From Metellina segmentata (lineage: Eukaryota; Arthropoda; Arachnida; Araneae; Tetragnathidae): a DNA stretch of 64,000 nucleotides. Position 1 is the first letter of the stretch. Every line of letters begins with the position of its first letter. The position numbers were made by a program, and so were the translations under genes. This document shows positions 19,822 through 32,842 of this stretch, one piece after another. Location: the NCBI GenBank assembly GCA_947359465.1, contig OX375881.1, forward strand, positions 124,073,967-124,137,966, read 5' to 3'. Below the pieces are notes generated by a model, which searched no databases, had not been told where the DNA came from, and worked only from the letters and a program-made list of their open reading frames with translations.

Positions 19822-19940
19822 GCCAACGGCCATACCATGGTGAACACACCGGTTCTCGTCCGATCACCGAAGTTAAGCACCTTCGGGCGCGGTCAGTACT
19901 TGGGAGGGTGACCACCTGGGAACACCGCGTGCCGTTGGCA
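19822..19940 (+). rRNA. 5S ribosomal RNA, unit U3
   Basis: Same 5S sequence and T-run terminator as in U1. Confidence 0.96.
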
Positions 19941-20004
19941 TCTTTTTACTTTTCGATTTACTTGATATTCATTTCATTTTGTTATGCACTTAGTTATTTA
20001 ATAT

Positions 20005-20041
<37 letters not shown>

Positions 20042-20560
20042 TATAGTAAAAGAAAGACAGTTTCTAAACGCCGTGTTTTGCACAGATTATTTATTGAAGT
20101 GTTGATTTTGTACAGAGAGAGATATGCAATTACAAATAGATGATAGAGGTTTTGGGAAAACAAGAACAACACATATTGAGTTAATTGAAGTAATTCTTAA
20201 AAAAAAAAAACGAATCTAAGTAATCATGTGTAGGCGATTACTTACAACTGTGACCCTCGTAGCAACAGGCTCTGGGTTCGAATCCCAGTCATGGCATGCG
20301 TTCATGTAGTTAGTTATTATTTAAAAATCGTTTTATCTTAATTTGATGTAATTCCTCCGAGCGCTCCGGGACTTCGTCCCTCGCGCTCGGAGGAGGCTCT
20401 TCGCGCGCCCTCCCATCCGCGTCCCATGCGTACCTCGTTTCGTGATTTTCACTCTCTCGCCCCAGCACAGACTTAATTTTTTGTATTGTCGCCTCATTAT
20501 TCGCTCCTCCGCGTCACTTCATCGAACGGCACCTTTCGAGCGGAACCATACGAATTTGTT
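19941..20560. other. 5S-H2B spacer, U3
   Basis: (AT) tract about 20011-20038; tRNA-like fragment 20249-20297; GC hairpin 20354-20393. Confidence 0.75.
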
Positions 20561-20576
20561 GGCCCTGAAAAGGGCC
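20561..20576 (-). terminator. H2B 3' stem-loop, U3
   Basis: Minus strand GGCCCT-TTTC-AGGGCC. Confidence 0.93.
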
Positions 20577-20604
20577 TTTTTTTTTTCCTCAACTGTCCAT
20601 AAAT

Positions 20605-20979
20605 TTACTTGGAACTGGTATACTTGGTGACAGCCTTGGTTCCTTCAGACACAGCGTGCTTTGCGAGCTCACCGGGAAGCAAGAGTCGCACTGCGGTTTG
20701 AATTTCCCGACTCGTGATGGTGCTCCTCTTATTGTAGTGAGCCAAGCGAGATGATTCTGCTGCAATTCTTTCAAAGATGTCGTTCACGAAGGAATTCATG
20801 ATTGACATAGCTTTGCTGCTAATTCCAGTGTCAGGATGGACCTGTTTCAAGACTTTGTAAATGTAGATAGCGAAGGATTCCTTCCTGCGCTTCTTTCTCT
20901 TTTTTTTGTCACCAGCTCGGACGGCCTTTTGGGCCTTTCCGGCTTTCTTAACGGCTTTACCAGATGCTTGTGGAGGCAT
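20605..20979 (-). CDS. H2B: Core histone H2B, unit U3 (TATA box displaced by E2)
   Basis: Same 124-residue H2B and an intact frame, but element E2 lies 42 bp upstream of its ATG and moves the TATA box to 26371-26378. Normal transcription of this copy is unlikely (inference). Confidence 0.96.
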   Translation of the reverse strand: MPPQASGKAVKKAGKAQKAVRAGDKKKRKKRRKESFAIYIYKVLKQVHPDTGISSKAMSIMNSFVNDIFERIAAESSRLAHYNKRSTITSREIQTAVRLLLPGELAKHAVSEGTKAVTKYTSSK

Positions 20980-21009
20980 GATCAGTCTTTTTCGATTGAA
21001 TGTATGGAT

Positions 21010-21021
21010 GAAACTTCGGTT
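21010..21021 (-). repeat. Target-site duplication of E2, left copy
   Basis: GAAACTTCGGTT on the plus strand, repeated at 26346-26357. Confidence 0.94.
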
Positions 21022-21548
21022 GGACTGGACTGGACAAATCAATTACGGAGTTCCTGCGGCGGCACGCCGCTTAGCTCCACATCGAAAGTAAAAAGCATCA
21101 GAATAAAGATAGTTCATCAGGGGGGGTGATCCAAGGAGGGTAGATACAGGGGCTTGTCTCAGAAAGTCGACAGCTACAGCAGGACAGCGGAGCGAACGTC
21201 AGGTGACGAGCGCAGCTTCACTCAGAATGAAGCAGAATCCGCTGTCTTGCAGGTTCAAGGGAGGGGGGGAGTGGCTAATGTCACGTGACGGGCAGTAGCC
21301 AGGGAAAATACAGAAGGCGGTGCATGCAGCTTCCCGCACTAGGAAGGTCATCCATTGGACGCTGCTGGTCAGGTGACCGGCATGCGCAGTGGATTAGAAG
21401 AAAGAGAGGGTACACCTTTGGAGGAATACGTAGAGAATTTATGGACAGAATTTAATCATTGATTTAATTAGGGGTCCAATCAGTCCTTACCCAATCTTGA
21501 TGGTATCAACGCGCGTCCCACTGAAGTGGGAATGCAAATAGAGTACTT
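21022..21548 (-). other. E2 3' UTR and tail
   Basis: In element sense: a 16-nt hairpin TCCCAC-TTCA-GTGGGA (21516-21531) 17 nt after the ORF2 stop; the conserved block GATTGGACCCCTAATTA (within 21460-21486); a palindrome GTCACGTGAC (21280-21289); a terminal hairpin with GCGGC/GCCGC arms enclosed by GGAG/CTCC (21047-21078); and a tail TGTCC-AGTCC-AGTCC. No gene. Confidence 0.8.
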
Positions 21549-24389
21549 TTAAGTGGGGGAAATGAAGTCAGAGACATCAGGATCCAAATTAAGCATAGTG
21601 CGTGGGCGTTTAACCCTTTGAGGGAAGGTTTGAAACTGTTGGTGCAGAATGGCTCTAGGCCTTTTCTGCGAGCTTCGAACAGTTGGGTCATATGGTGGTA
21701 ATGACCTCAGTGCTTCATTTGGAACCTGAGGTAGTTTTTCGAAAAATTTAATCGAGAGGTGCTGTAAAAATTCAGCCATGGGTTTAATTTTAAAGTCCGA
21801 ATGGATGACTTCATTCCGGATAAACCAGGGTGCTTTCGCGATCGTACGTAATATACGATTTTGAAAAATCTGCAGTTTTTTGATGTTGGTTGTGCACGTG
21901 GAGCCCCACACCTGGGACCCGTACGTGACAATTGGTCTAATTATTGCTTTATAGAGAAGAATTTTGTTCTCGGTAGAGAGCCGGCTGTTCCAGCCTAATA
22001 ATTGGCGAAGTTTGCCACGGGCCATAGCTCCTTTACGAAGAGCTCGTTTAATGTGCTCAGTCCAAAGTAATTTTGGGTCGAGCACAAGTCCTAAATATTT
22101 ATAATTTTTAACCCAGAACACGGGAGTTCCAAAAAGTTCAATGGGGGGAATATTAATGAGGTCTGGGTTGTTGAGTTCAATTTTGAATCCATATTTGAAT
22201 TGAAGATATCTCCTGGAGAAAAACATGCAGGCACACTTAGAAGCGTTGACTTTAACCCGCCAGTGGGAAAGCCAAATTTCGAGTAGTTTAACATAAGCTC
22301 TCAGTCTTGATAAGATGAGGTGTTTGTTGTTTGATTGTGTAATAATTGCCGTGTCATCGGCATAAATAGCAAGTTTTGTGTGCAGAGATTTGGGAATGTC
22401 GTTAACGAAAAGGTTGAAGAGCTTGGGACCTAGTAATGATCCCTGAGGGACTCCGGAAAGGATTGGGCGATGGGAAGAATAATATTTTTGACCAACTCGT
22501 ACTGTAAAAGAACGATTAGTGAGATACGAGTTGAATAAGTTGATTAAGTGGGCAGGAAAGCCAAGTCGCATGAGCTTGTAAATAAGTCCCGTGTGCCAAA
22601 CGCGGTCAAATGCTTTGGACACATCTAAGAATAAAACACCAGAGTGTTGTTTTTTACGATAGCCTTCATGGATAAGTTCGCTAACACGTAACAGCTGGTG
22701 GTTCGTGCTGTGTTTCTTTCGAAACCCAAATTGTTCCGGTATAAGAATATTCTTATCCAGAACGAACTTATCCAGGCGTATAAGTAATATAAATTCGTAG
22801 ATTTTGCTCAAGGAACTAAGCAAAGAAATGGGACGGTAATTTGAAGGGATGCTGTGATTTAAGTTAGGTTTAGGAATAGGGATGATGACCGCAATTTTCC
22901 AGCTTTGGGGAAAATAACATTTTTTAATCATGACATTGATTAAAAATGTTATGAAAACAATGTATTTAAGGGGCAAGTTTTTGAGCATGCGATTCGAAAT
23001 AGAATCCAATCCGGGAGTCTTTTTGGGTTTGAGGGAAGAAATGAATGATTGCACCTCGTGAGCGGATGCAGGTTCGATACCTGGTTCGAACTGTGTACCT
23101 AAGTACTCTTCAACCTGGGATTGTATATTGGAGAAATGGTTTGGATCTCCTAGTGTAGGATTAGGTTGGAATTGGGATTGAAGACTGTCTGCAATAAATT
23201 CAGCCTTTTCATCCCCTGAAATTGCAATTATTCCATTTGCACCTGTGATCGGTGGAATGGCAGTGTAAGATTTTCTAAGTTGGGAGGTTTTTCTCCAAAG
23301 TGAGTTGTCTTCCGTCGATAAAGACTCAATGTGGCTGTGCCATCTTTCTTGACTGAGAGATTTGACCATCGATTTAATTTCTTTATCGGCTGAGCGAAGT
23401 TCTTGTTTAGACAGGGGGTCTCGAGAGCGTTGCCAAATTTTTCTCAGCCGATTTCGATGCTTAATTTTGATCCTGATTTCCTCTGAGAATCGAAAAGGTT
23501 CAGGCTTTAATTTGGGTTTGGAAGCAGCATCGAATGCATCCTTAATCTTAATACCTAAATTTTCAATGGATTTTTCAATGTCATCGATAGTCTGGAAATT
23601 TGGTGAGGGAAGGGGTGAGTGAGCCAAAATATGATTAAAGTTCCCCCAATTCGTAGAAAAAAGATCTGGCAATTTTTCGATGAGTTTCGAGGTGTCAAGA
23701 ATTAATTCGACCGGGAGATGGTCGGAGCTAAGGTCATTTAGAGTTCTTATTGAACTTTGATAAGGGATAAATTTAAACAGGGCCAAATCAATATAAGTAT
23801 CGAGTCTCCCACGGAAATTTAGATGAGTGGGGTCATCCGGAGAGATGATCCGTACACCCGGTAGATTTTCTACCATGTTTTTGAGTTTATGTCCCCATGC
23901 GTTGGAAGTAAAATTTTTCCAAGCGATGTGGGCACAATTTAGGTCTCCAGCTATTATGACATTGTTTCCAGTTGAAAGCAATTTGGTGAAATCAGCCTCC
24001 GGAAAAATTACTCCCCTCTTGTACGGAGGGAGGTAAGCTGAAATAATTTTAATTGGGGGTGAATCTCTCAGTTTCACCTCAACCAGGGTTGCTTCTATTT
24101 TATCTAATGTCGGGGTCGGAATTAGTCTGTGAGAGATGTTCCGTTTGACATAGATACAAGTGCCACCTGCAGCGATGCGGACAGTTAGCGTTATTTTCCT
24201 ATTGTCTTGGTATAGGACGTAATTTGGAATTTGAGGACTATATCCAGGAGTGAAATGGGTCTCGTTGACTAAAAGTAGATCAAAGTTCTTCTCTATGAGA
24301 AACTGACGGACCTCTTGAATTTTAGTTCGAAGTCCGTTTGCATTCCAAAAGCAAATACTTAGATTATTCTGCAGATTTGTACTGGACAT
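21549..24389 (-). CDS. E2 ORF2, AP endonuclease-reverse transcriptase
   Basis: 946 residues with the same domains as E1 ORF2: an N-terminal AP endonuclease (FWNANGLR near 14, ETHF near 41, AGDLN, SSDHLPVE), then RT with NYRPISLLSSLSKIYE, FLDVSKAFD, GVPQGSLLGP and YADD at 676-679, and a C-terminal region with YKYLGLVLD. No RNase H domain. The ATG at 24389 follows the ORF1 stop after three bases (TAATTAATG), in the same frame, so ORF2 is either reinitiated or reached by readthrough. Frame intact. Confidence 0.95.
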   Translation of the reverse strand: MSSTNLQNNLSICFWNANGLRTKIQEVRQFLIEKNFDLLLVNETHFTPGYSPQIPNYVLYQDNRKITLTVRIAAGGTCIYVKRNISHRLIPTPTLDKIEATLVEVKLRDSPPIKIISAYLPPYKRGVIFPEADFTKLLSTGNNVIIAGDLNCAHIAWKNFTSNAWGHKLKNMVENLPGVRIISPDDPTHLNFRGRLDTYIDLALFKFIPYQSSIRTLNDLSSDHLPVELILDTSKLIEKLPDLFSTNWGNFNHILAHSPLPSPNFQTIDDIEKSIENLGIKIKDAFDAASKPKLKPEPFRFSEEIRIKIKHRNRLRKIWQRSRDPLSKQELRSADKEIKSMVKSLSQERWHSHIESLSTEDNSLWRKTSQLRKSYTAIPPITGANGIIAISGDEKAEFIADSLQSQFQPNPTLGDPNHFSNIQSQVEEYLGTQFEPGIEPASAHEVQSFISSLKPKKTPGLDSISNRMLKNLPLKYIVFITFLINVMIKKCYFPQSWKIAVIIPIPKPNLNHSIPSNYRPISLLSSLSKIYEFILLIRLDKFVLDKNILIPEQFGFRKKHSTNHQLLRVSELIHEGYRKKQHSGVLFLDVSKAFDRVWHTGLIYKLMRLGFPAHLINLFNSYLTNRSFTVRVGQKYYSSHRPILSGVPQGSLLGPKLFNLFVNDIPKSLHTKLAIYADDTAIITQSNNKHLILSRLRAYVKLLEIWLSHWRVKVNASKCACMFFSRRYLQFKYGFKIELNNPDLINIPPIELFGTPVFWVKNYKYLGLVLDPKLLWTEHIKRALRKGAMARGKLRQLLGWNSRLSTENKILLYKAIIRPIVTYGSQVWGSTCTTNIKKLQIFQNRILRTIAKAPWFIRNEVIHSDFKIKPMAEFLQHLSIKFFEKLPQVPNEALRSLPPYDPTVRSSQKRPRAILHQQFQTFPQRVKRPRTMLNLDPDVSDFISPT

Positions 24390-24392
24390 TAA

Positions 24393-26159
24393 TTAGAGTA
24401 TGGGGGGTTTTCCTGAGATAATCGCAACATAATGTGCGTAAATTAAGTATGCCCTGTCGACTCCGTGCGATGCAGAACGAAGTAGGGGCAGAGCATTCTT
24501 AAATGCTCGCTGGATGAGTTCGGGTTCGATACCCGATTCATTGGACATTTTAATAACAGCCAAAAGGGTGTCAGTACAAGAATTTTGATCAGGAGATGCA
24601 TCAGCGCGTGGGACTGACAGTTTAGGGGTAACAATTTCCCTGTTTGCACCGGTGAGGATATTTGCATATGATCGGTTAGGTTCGATACCGGCAAGTCGGG
24701 GGAAATAGTTCATTTGGGTACCGGCTTGATGCGCCGGGGGTTGATTTTGATTCCTAGGTGGATTGTTTTTCTTAATGGTGCCGGTTTTACGTGCACCTGA
24801 TGAGGGAAACCGTGGGCAATTTCGATAATTTGCGCTGTGCGGACCACCACAATTTGCGCAAGTACGGGGTGTTTCCTTGGAGTTTTGGCATTTATTTGCC
24901 GGGTGTGGGCCTGCACACTTCACACATTTTTGTGGAAGAGTGCATCTTTCCGATGAGTGGAAAAAGCCCTGGCAGTTGTAGCACTGCGATGGGCCTTTTC
25001 TTCCTCTGTATCTTTCAATGGACACAGTTGTGCCAAGGAGTCTGGTTATCGAATAAATTTCATCTATGTTTAGACAATTGTTGATTTGCAAATAGTAGAG
25101 GGGCATCGGTTGTTTGCTGCCTGATTTAGTAAGACGATGAATTTTATGGACTTTAAATCCATGGTCTTCCTCGATCCTGTTTTGGATAACTTCCATTTTG
25201 GTAGTTACTGGAAGACCCCGGATGACGATTTTGACGGGCAGATCCTTTTTAAGATTGTGGGCTTTAAATTGGACACCCTGCTGAAGCATTAGTTTCGAGA
25301 TCTTTCTGTACTCGTCTTCGGTTTTTACCGTGACTTTAAAATAACTTCCCTTAAGCTCCGATGTAATGGAGGGTGCATTGCACCTAAGCATGGAGAGATC
25401 GGTCCTCCAACTTTCTCTAGGGAGAATGTACAGGGGTGGAATGCGAATTGGGCGCGTAGTGGGGGTAAATGAACTATTTCCATTTAATTGATCGGTAACC
25501 ACCGGAGCAGTCGTGTCGTCCATCTCCGTTTCAGACTCCGAAGGAAGTGGAGTATCTTCAGGGGCGGATCCCATTGGATCTGAATCTGTATTGGCCTGGC
25601 GAGAATTGCTCGTCTTGCGGTTGGCTGCGCGATTATGTGCGCCGTCGGTCCTTCTTCTCTTCGAGGGGTCCGTCTTCGTTGCCGGTTTGTTTTTGGTCCG
25701 TTTTCCCGTGACTGGGATGAAATCATTGGCATCCTCCTCGGGTATCGTTGGTTCGACTGCCGGGGTGGTTACCGATGAATTGGGGTGCACATAAATACAT
25801 TGGGAGTTTTCTTCGCTTTGCGCAGCCGATTCGGCTAGTTTGCGTGCGGCGAAAAATTGATCGGCAGTGTCGGGGAGGGCAAAGAGCTGAATCCCCTTCA
25901 TCTGGCATAACGCTACAAGCATAGACATAAGATGCTTACCATCTTCCTGCAGCTTTGGGATGTCCTTGGGGTGGTGGATGAGGGCATGATCTTGAATATC
26001 ATCCAGTAACTTATACTGGTCTCGTAGCGCGAAGATCTTCTTCACCGCTTCTTCGAACGTTATGTTTTCAGGTATCGTGAAATGTTCGATATATGCCTGA
26101 GTAATCGAGTTCTGAGAGGCAGGTAGCACGGTGTCAGATGTGCTAGGAGAAATCTCCAT
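24393..26159 (-). CDS. E2 ORF1, Gag-like protein
   Basis: 588 residues. The N-terminal region is Ser/Thr/Pro-rich with a basic KRTKNKPATK stretch; an RRM-like/PRE_C2HC-type region follows (VKIVIRGLPVT, PMPLYYLQINN); three zinc knuckles start at Cys393 (CX2CX4HX4C, then two CX2CX3H types). I chose the ATG at 26159 (MEISPSTSD). The frame is open 27 more codons upstream without an ATG, passing through the histone-like hairpin, so this is leader. Confidence 0.92.
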   Translation of the reverse strand: MEISPSTSDTVLPASQNSITQAYIEHFTIPENITFEEAVKKIFALRDQYKLLDDIQDHALIHHPKDIPKLQEDGKHLMSMLVALCQMKGIQLFALPDTADQFFAARKLAESAAQSEENSQCIYVHPNSSVTTPAVEPTIPEEDANDFIPVTGKRTKNKPATKTDPSKRRRTDGAHNRAANRKTSNSRQANTDSDPMGSAPEDTPLPSESETEMDDTTAPVVTDQLNGNSSFTPTTRPIRIPPLYILPRESWRTDLSMLRCNAPSITSELKGSYFKVTVKTEDEYRKISKLMLQQGVQFKAHNLKKDLPVKIVIRGLPVTTKMEVIQNRIEEDHGFKVHKIHRLTKSGSKQPMPLYYLQINNCLNIDEIYSITRLLGTTVSIERYRGRKGPSQCYNCQGFFHSSERCTLPQKCVKCAGPHPANKCQNSKETPRTCANCGGPHSANYRNCPRFPSSGARKTGTIKKNNPPRNQNQPPAHQAGTQMNYFPRLAGIEPNRSYANILTGANREIVTPKLSVPRADASPDQNSCTDTLLAVIKMSNESGIEPELIQRAFKNALPLLRSASHGVDRAYLIYAHYVAIISGKPPIL

Positions 26160-26833
<674 letters not shown>

Positions 26834-26868
26834 ATAATATCACCTTGTATACCTCAACACAAAAAAAA

Positions 26869-26884
26869 GGCCCTTTTCAGGGCC
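26869..26884 (+). terminator. H4 3' stem-loop, U3
   Basis: GGCCCT-TTTC-AGGGCC. Confidence 0.93.
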
Positions 26885-27421
26885 AACAAATTTTTCGATA
26901 ATCAAATCATTTTGTGGCTTCGAACAGGATAAATGAAATTATTTTTTAAAAAGAAACTGCAGATTTGTCTTGAATGAATGTGTTATGTCTTACCATTTAA
27001 AAATAAGAGTGCAATCCAAACTACAAGATATTTAATAATGATGATCATCAGTGTAAAAAGACACATTGCCAACTTCCTGAATCAATGCATATCCGAAAGG
27101 ATTGCGTCAGTAATGTAAGCAGCCACATGAAATAGTACTTGTTACAAACATCTACTTATAAATATAAACACTAGAATGAAATCAGCAAATTGTGTCTGGA
27201 TATTATTGGAATTGTTGCAATTTCACCATGTCTATGCAATCAAAAGGTATAGGTAGTCATGCCATGTTGCTCTTGGCGATGCACTCTTCTCAGATGCGTC
27301 CCCTTCTTTCCTGTTAAAAGAAGAGCCTCCAATAGATGGCGCCTGTTACAAAGTGTCCTGAACGAGTGCACAATGAAATCAATAGCTGAAACTAATTGCT
27401 TTGAACAGTTGTCAAGGAATT

Positions 27422-28190
27422 ACAGGACAGGACAGGACAATCACTTCCGGAGTGCCTACTGCAAAGCAGCTTAACTCCCCGTCATCAGGTGTGCGTAACT
27501 TAAATCTGAGTTGCTTAAATAAAGAGAAAAATTTAAAAATAAAAAATGATTTAAAAAGGCTGATTAGAAATAAAACATAACTTTCAGCTGAACAAAGTTC
27601 CGAAAGATGGCACCACCTCCTTAAGCGAGATCGACAAACCAGTCGGTTTCCCTTCCAGAGTGTGACCGCATTCAGAGGTGGCAAACTTCGATGATCCATT
27701 TAAAAGTTAGAAAAGATTAAAATTTTAAATAAATAAAAAGAAAAACAAGGTCGAAAAAGAGAAATAAAACTGTTGTGTTTTAGTGATTCAATTAGGGTCC
27801 TGTCGAGTCCAAAAAATGCTCAGCGTCTACGAGTGACAACAGGGGTCATGATCCAATATGGGATTTGCAAAATAAAAAATTTTGCATGGGGGGATAAAGT
27901 TAGGAATTGAAGTCAAAGACATCAGGATCCAAACGAAACATGCCGCATTGACGTTTAGGTCGCCGCGGGTAAGTTTCTAGGTGTGGTTGCAAGAAGGCAC
28001 GAGGTCTTTTTGCAGAGCTTTTGACCGAAGGGTCATAAGGTGGTAATGCTCTAAGTGCTTCGTTTGGAACCTGAGGTATTTTGGGTCAGAATGTATGACT
28101 TCATTCCGGACATAGTAAGGAGCTCCCGTGATAGTCCGCAATGTGCGGCTCTGGAAACTCTGCAGTTTTTTCCAATTCAATGTATTTGTA
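27422..28190 (-). mobile_element. Fossil family A 3' end, U3
   Basis: Same fossil as 10172-10940. Confidence 0.9.
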
Positions 28191-28490
28191 ATCCAAGACA
28201 AAAAGTCGCATCTTTTTTTTTTGTTAAAAAAAGAGTACTTTATATAATAAAATTTACCTTTATTTTAATGCTATATATGTTAAACATTTCAGTGTTGATC
28301 GAATTGGGGAAGAATAATGAAAACAAGGCGAGTGGGACTCGAACTTCGACCGGAGGGTAAGTTTTTTTTTTAAGTGTTTCCCCCCCCCCTATTTTTTTTA
28401 AAATTTTAAATAATATTCCATGATTTCAATACTTTTGTTGTAATATTGGTTTTGTTTATTAAATATTCCTCTTTGATGGATTTATTTCTT

Positions 28491-28506
28491 GGCTCTGAAA
28501 AGAGCC
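28491..28506 (-). terminator. H1 3' stem-loop, U4
   Basis: Minus strand GGCTCT-TTTC-AGAGCC. Confidence 0.93.
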
Positions 28507-28542
28507 TTTTTTTTTTGTTTAGAGTTCAATATGACATTGCAC

Positions 28543-29151
28543 CTATTTCTTTGCTGCCTTTTTAGGTGCAGCCTTTTTCGGTGTCTTTAATTTTTTTGCT
28601 TTGGGTGCTTTCGGTTTGGTGGCTTTGGATACCTTTTTCGGTGATTTTGGTTTGGCAACCTTCTTTGCAGCTGCTGCTGGCTTCTTTGGAGATGGCTTTT
28701 TCTTTTCTACTTTTGCTTTCGGTTTGGTTGCTTTTTTGACTGGGGTCTTTGTTTTCTTGGCCACTGAAGCACTCTCCTTCTTGGGTTTTTTCTCTGTCGG
28801 TTTTCCGGGTTTAATTTTCGGCCCAGAAACGCTTAGTTTGAAAGATCCACTTGCCCCTTTGCCTTTCGTTTGAACGAGAGCTCCACTGGCAACAGCACTT
28901 TTCAAGTATCTCTTGATGAATGGTGTCAGGCGGTCCAGATCGACTTTGTTGTTTGCACCGATGTGTTTTTTGATAGCTTGAAGGGACGATCCTCCTCGTT
29001 CTTTTAGGTTTGCGATCGATTCAATGACCATTTCAGACACTTTAGGATGGGATGGTGCAGTTTTGGGTTTCTTTGTTGCTGCACTCTTCGCCTTTTTCTT
29101 AGGCGTGGCAGCGGCAGCAGGGGCTGAAACAGCAACGGTATCTTCAGACAT
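28543..29151 (-). CDS. H1: Linker histone H1, unit U4
   Basis: Same 202-residue H1. U4 has no recent insertion. Confidence 0.96.
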   Translation of the reverse strand: MSEDTVAVSAPAAAATPKKKAKSAATKKPKTAPSHPKVSEMVIESIANLKERGGSSLQAIKKHIGANNKVDLDRLTPFIKRYLKSAVASGALVQTKGKGASGSFKLSVSGPKIKPGKPTEKKPKKESASVAKKTKTPVKKATKPKAKVEKKKPSPKKPAAAAKKVAKPKSPKKVSKATKPKAPKAKKLKTPKKAAPKKAAKK

Positions 29152-29769
<618 letters not shown>

Positions 29770-29804
29770 ATAGACTTTTTAGAAGACTAGTGTAATAAAA
29801 AAAA

Positions 29805-29820
29805 GGCCCTTATCAGGGCC
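29805..29820 (+). terminator. H3 3' stem-loop, U4
   Basis: GGCCCT-TATC-AGGGCC. Confidence 0.9.
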
Positions 29821-30207
29821 AAAAAATTTATATCGTCGGCTTAGAGCAGACTCGTAAATTTGTGTTTGGGTCGAAGCTGAATCCTCGTGATTACACATAT
29901 TTATTGTTATCTGTATACATAATACCACAGTGAATATTTTTATTGTTATCTATTTACAATATATGTATACATACAATAACACAATTAATATTTATTTTTA
30001 TATACCTATAACACAATCAAGATGCCTCTCATTTTCCGACCATTTGTCGTACATTGGCATGTTTGCCTCTTAATTACTTTCTGTTCGAAGCGAACGGTAT
30101 ATTGTTTGTTAGTAGCATGTAATGTAAACACAGTAAATCCAAATACTAACGTTCACAGCCTGTGATAAAAAAAAAAATAAAGAAGGAGCAGCTTTGATAT
30201 ATTTGTT

Positions 30208-30223
30208 GGCCCTTAAAAGGGCC
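30208..30223 (-). terminator. H2A 3' stem-loop, U4
   Basis: Minus strand GGCCCT-TTTA-AGGGCC. Confidence 0.9.
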
Positions 30224-30259
30224 CTTTTTTTTTTAGTTGTTGTAAAGTTCGTTTGGAAA

Positions 30260-30634
30260 TTAAGCTTTCTTTTCGGTCTTTTTGGGAAGCAACACAGCCT
30301 GGATGTTTGGCAGTACACCGCCCTGGGCAATGGTAACACCCGAGAGTAGCTTGTTCAACTCCTCATCGTTACGGATTGCGAGTTGGAGATGTCTAGGAAT
30401 GATCCTAGTCTTCTTGTTATCTCTGGCAGCATTACCAGCCAACTCGAGTACTTCAGCAGCCAAGTATTCCAAGACTGCAGCTAGGTACACTGGTGCACCA
30501 GCTCCAACTCGTTCGGCATAGTTGCCTTTCCTCAAAAGACGATGGATACGACCGACGGGAAACTGAAGTCCAGCACGGCTGGAACGAGTCTTGCTCTTTC
30601 CCTTAACTTTTCCGCCTTTGCCTCGACCTGACAT
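30260..30634 (-). CDS. H2A: Core histone H2A, unit U4
   Basis: Same 124-residue H2A with intact promoter. Confidence 0.97.
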   Translation of the reverse strand: MSGRGKGGKVKGKSKTRSSRAGLQFPVGRIHRLLRKGNYAERVGAGAPVYLAAVLEYLAAEVLELAGNAARDNKKTRIIPRHLQLAIRNDEELNKLLSGVTIAQGGVLPNIQAVLLPKKTEKKA

Positions 30635-30711
30635 GATAAATGGTAGTTGGGAGTGAAACGGAGAGAGATAGAAAATTTTGTGTGTGAACGCCTGACGCAG
30701 GCCTTTATATA
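30635..30711 (-). promoter_or_regulatory. H2A leader and TATA box, U4
   Basis: TATATAAA at 30704-30711; empty target site. Confidence 0.8.
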
Positions 30712-31115
30712 ACCTCAGGAGCAATGTTTTCGCCCAGCGAATCAAAAGCGAGCGTTTTCACTGTCCAGCCCTCCAAAGCATCCCTTTTAATGTGTTAGAT
30801 ACACCGCAATGTTTTCCCCTTAGGGTCCAATTATCCGAGTAGGATCATGTTACGAGATAAGCTGTCAATAGCTTCCCCCCCCCCTCGGCCAGTAGGGTTT
30901 CTTTCACTGATTGAAAGTTGACACCCTGGCTTCCTATTGCTCATTGTGATGGGTCGATTGACTAATCAGACATCGCAGTAACAAATGACACTCAACACAG
31001 CGTGCTCTTTTCTTTCCTTTGTGTGTTCAGGGGGAGGGGGCATCGTTATCGCAGGAAACCCGACTCTTTTGAAATCCTAATTGGTTTTTTATTGGTGTTT
31101 TGCTGTAAAACGAAT

Positions 31116-31234
31116 GCCAACGGCCATACCATGGTGAACACACCGGTTCTCGTCCGATCACCGAAGTTAAGCACCTTCGGGCGCGGTCAGTACTTGGGAG
31201 GGTGACCACCTGGGAACACCGCGTGCCGTTGGCA
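31116..31234 (+). rRNA. 5S ribosomal RNA, unit U4
   Basis: Same 5S sequence and terminator as in U1. Confidence 0.96.
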
Positions 31235-31298
31235 TCTTTTTACTTTTCGATTTACTTGATATTCATTTCATTTTGTTATGCACTTAGTTATTTAATAT

Positions 31299-31335
<37 letters not shown>

Positions 31336-31854
31336 TATAGTAAAAGAAAGACAGTTTCTAAACGCCGTGTTTTGCACAGATTATTTATTGAAGTGTTGAT
31401 TTTGTACAGAGAGAGATATGCAATTACAAATAGATGATAGAGGTTTTGGGAAAACAAGAACAACACATATTGAGTTAATTGAAGTAATTCTTAAAAAAAA
31501 AAAACGAATCTAAGTAATCATGTGTAGGCGATTACTTACAACTGTGACCCTCGTAGCAACAGGCTCTGGGTTCGAATCCCAGTCATGGCATGCGTTCATG
31601 TAGTTAGTTATTATTTAAAAATCGTTTTATCTTAATTTGATGTAATTCCTCCGAGCGCTCCGGGACTTCGTCCCTCGCGCTCGGAGGAGGCTCTTCGCGC
31701 GCCCTCCCATCCGCGTCCCATGCGTACCTCGTTTCGTGATTTTCACTCTCTCGCCCCAGCACAGACTTAATTTTTTGTATTGTCGCCTCATTATTCGCTC
31801 CTCCGCGTCACTTCATCGAACGGCACCTTTCGAGCGGAACCATACGAATTTGTT
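31235..31854. other. 5S-H2B spacer, U4
   Basis: (AT) tract 31305-31332; tRNA-like fragment 31543-31591; GC hairpin 31648-31687. Confidence 0.75.
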
Positions 31855-31870
31855 GGCCCTGAAAAGGGCC
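31855..31870 (-). terminator. H2B 3' stem-loop, U4
   Basis: Minus strand GGCCCT-TTTC-AGGGCC. Confidence 0.93.
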
Positions 31871-31898
31871 TTTTTTTTTTCCTCAACTGTCCATAAAT

Positions 31899-32273
31899 TT
31901 ACTTGGAACTGGTATACTTGGTGACAGCCTTGGTTCCTTCAGACACAGCGTGCTTTGCGAGCTCACCGGGAAGCAAGAGTCGCACTGCGGTTTGAATTTC
32001 CCGACTCGTGATGGTGCTCCTCTTATTGTAGTGAGCCAAGCGAGATGATTCTGCTGCAATTCTTTCAAAGATGTCGTTCACGAAGGAATTCATGATTGAC
32101 ATAGCTTTGCTGCTAATTCCAGTGTCAGGATGGACCTGTTTCAAGACTTTGTAAATGTAGATAGCGAAGGATTCCTTCCTGCGCTTCTTTCTCTTTTTTT
32201 TGTCACCAGCTCGGACGGCCTTTTGGGCCTTTCCGGCTTTCTTAACGGCTTTACCAGATGCTTGTGGAGGCAT
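31899..32273 (-). CDS. H2B: Core histone H2B, unit U4
   Basis: Same 124-residue H2B with intact promoter. Confidence 0.97.
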   Translation of the reverse strand: MPPQASGKAVKKAGKAQKAVRAGDKKKRKKRRKESFAIYIYKVLKQVHPDTGISSKAMSIMNSFVNDIFERIAAESSRLAHYNKRSTITSREIQTAVRLLLPGELAKHAVSEGTKAVTKYTSSK

Positions 32274-32791
<518 letters not shown>

Positions 32792-32826
32792 ATAATATCA
32801 CCTTGTATACCTCAACACAAAAAAAA

Positions 32827-32842
32827 GGCCCTTTTCAGGGCC
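32827..32842 (+). terminator. H4 3' stem-loop, U4
   Basis: GGCCCT-TTTC-AGGGCC. Confidence 0.93.
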
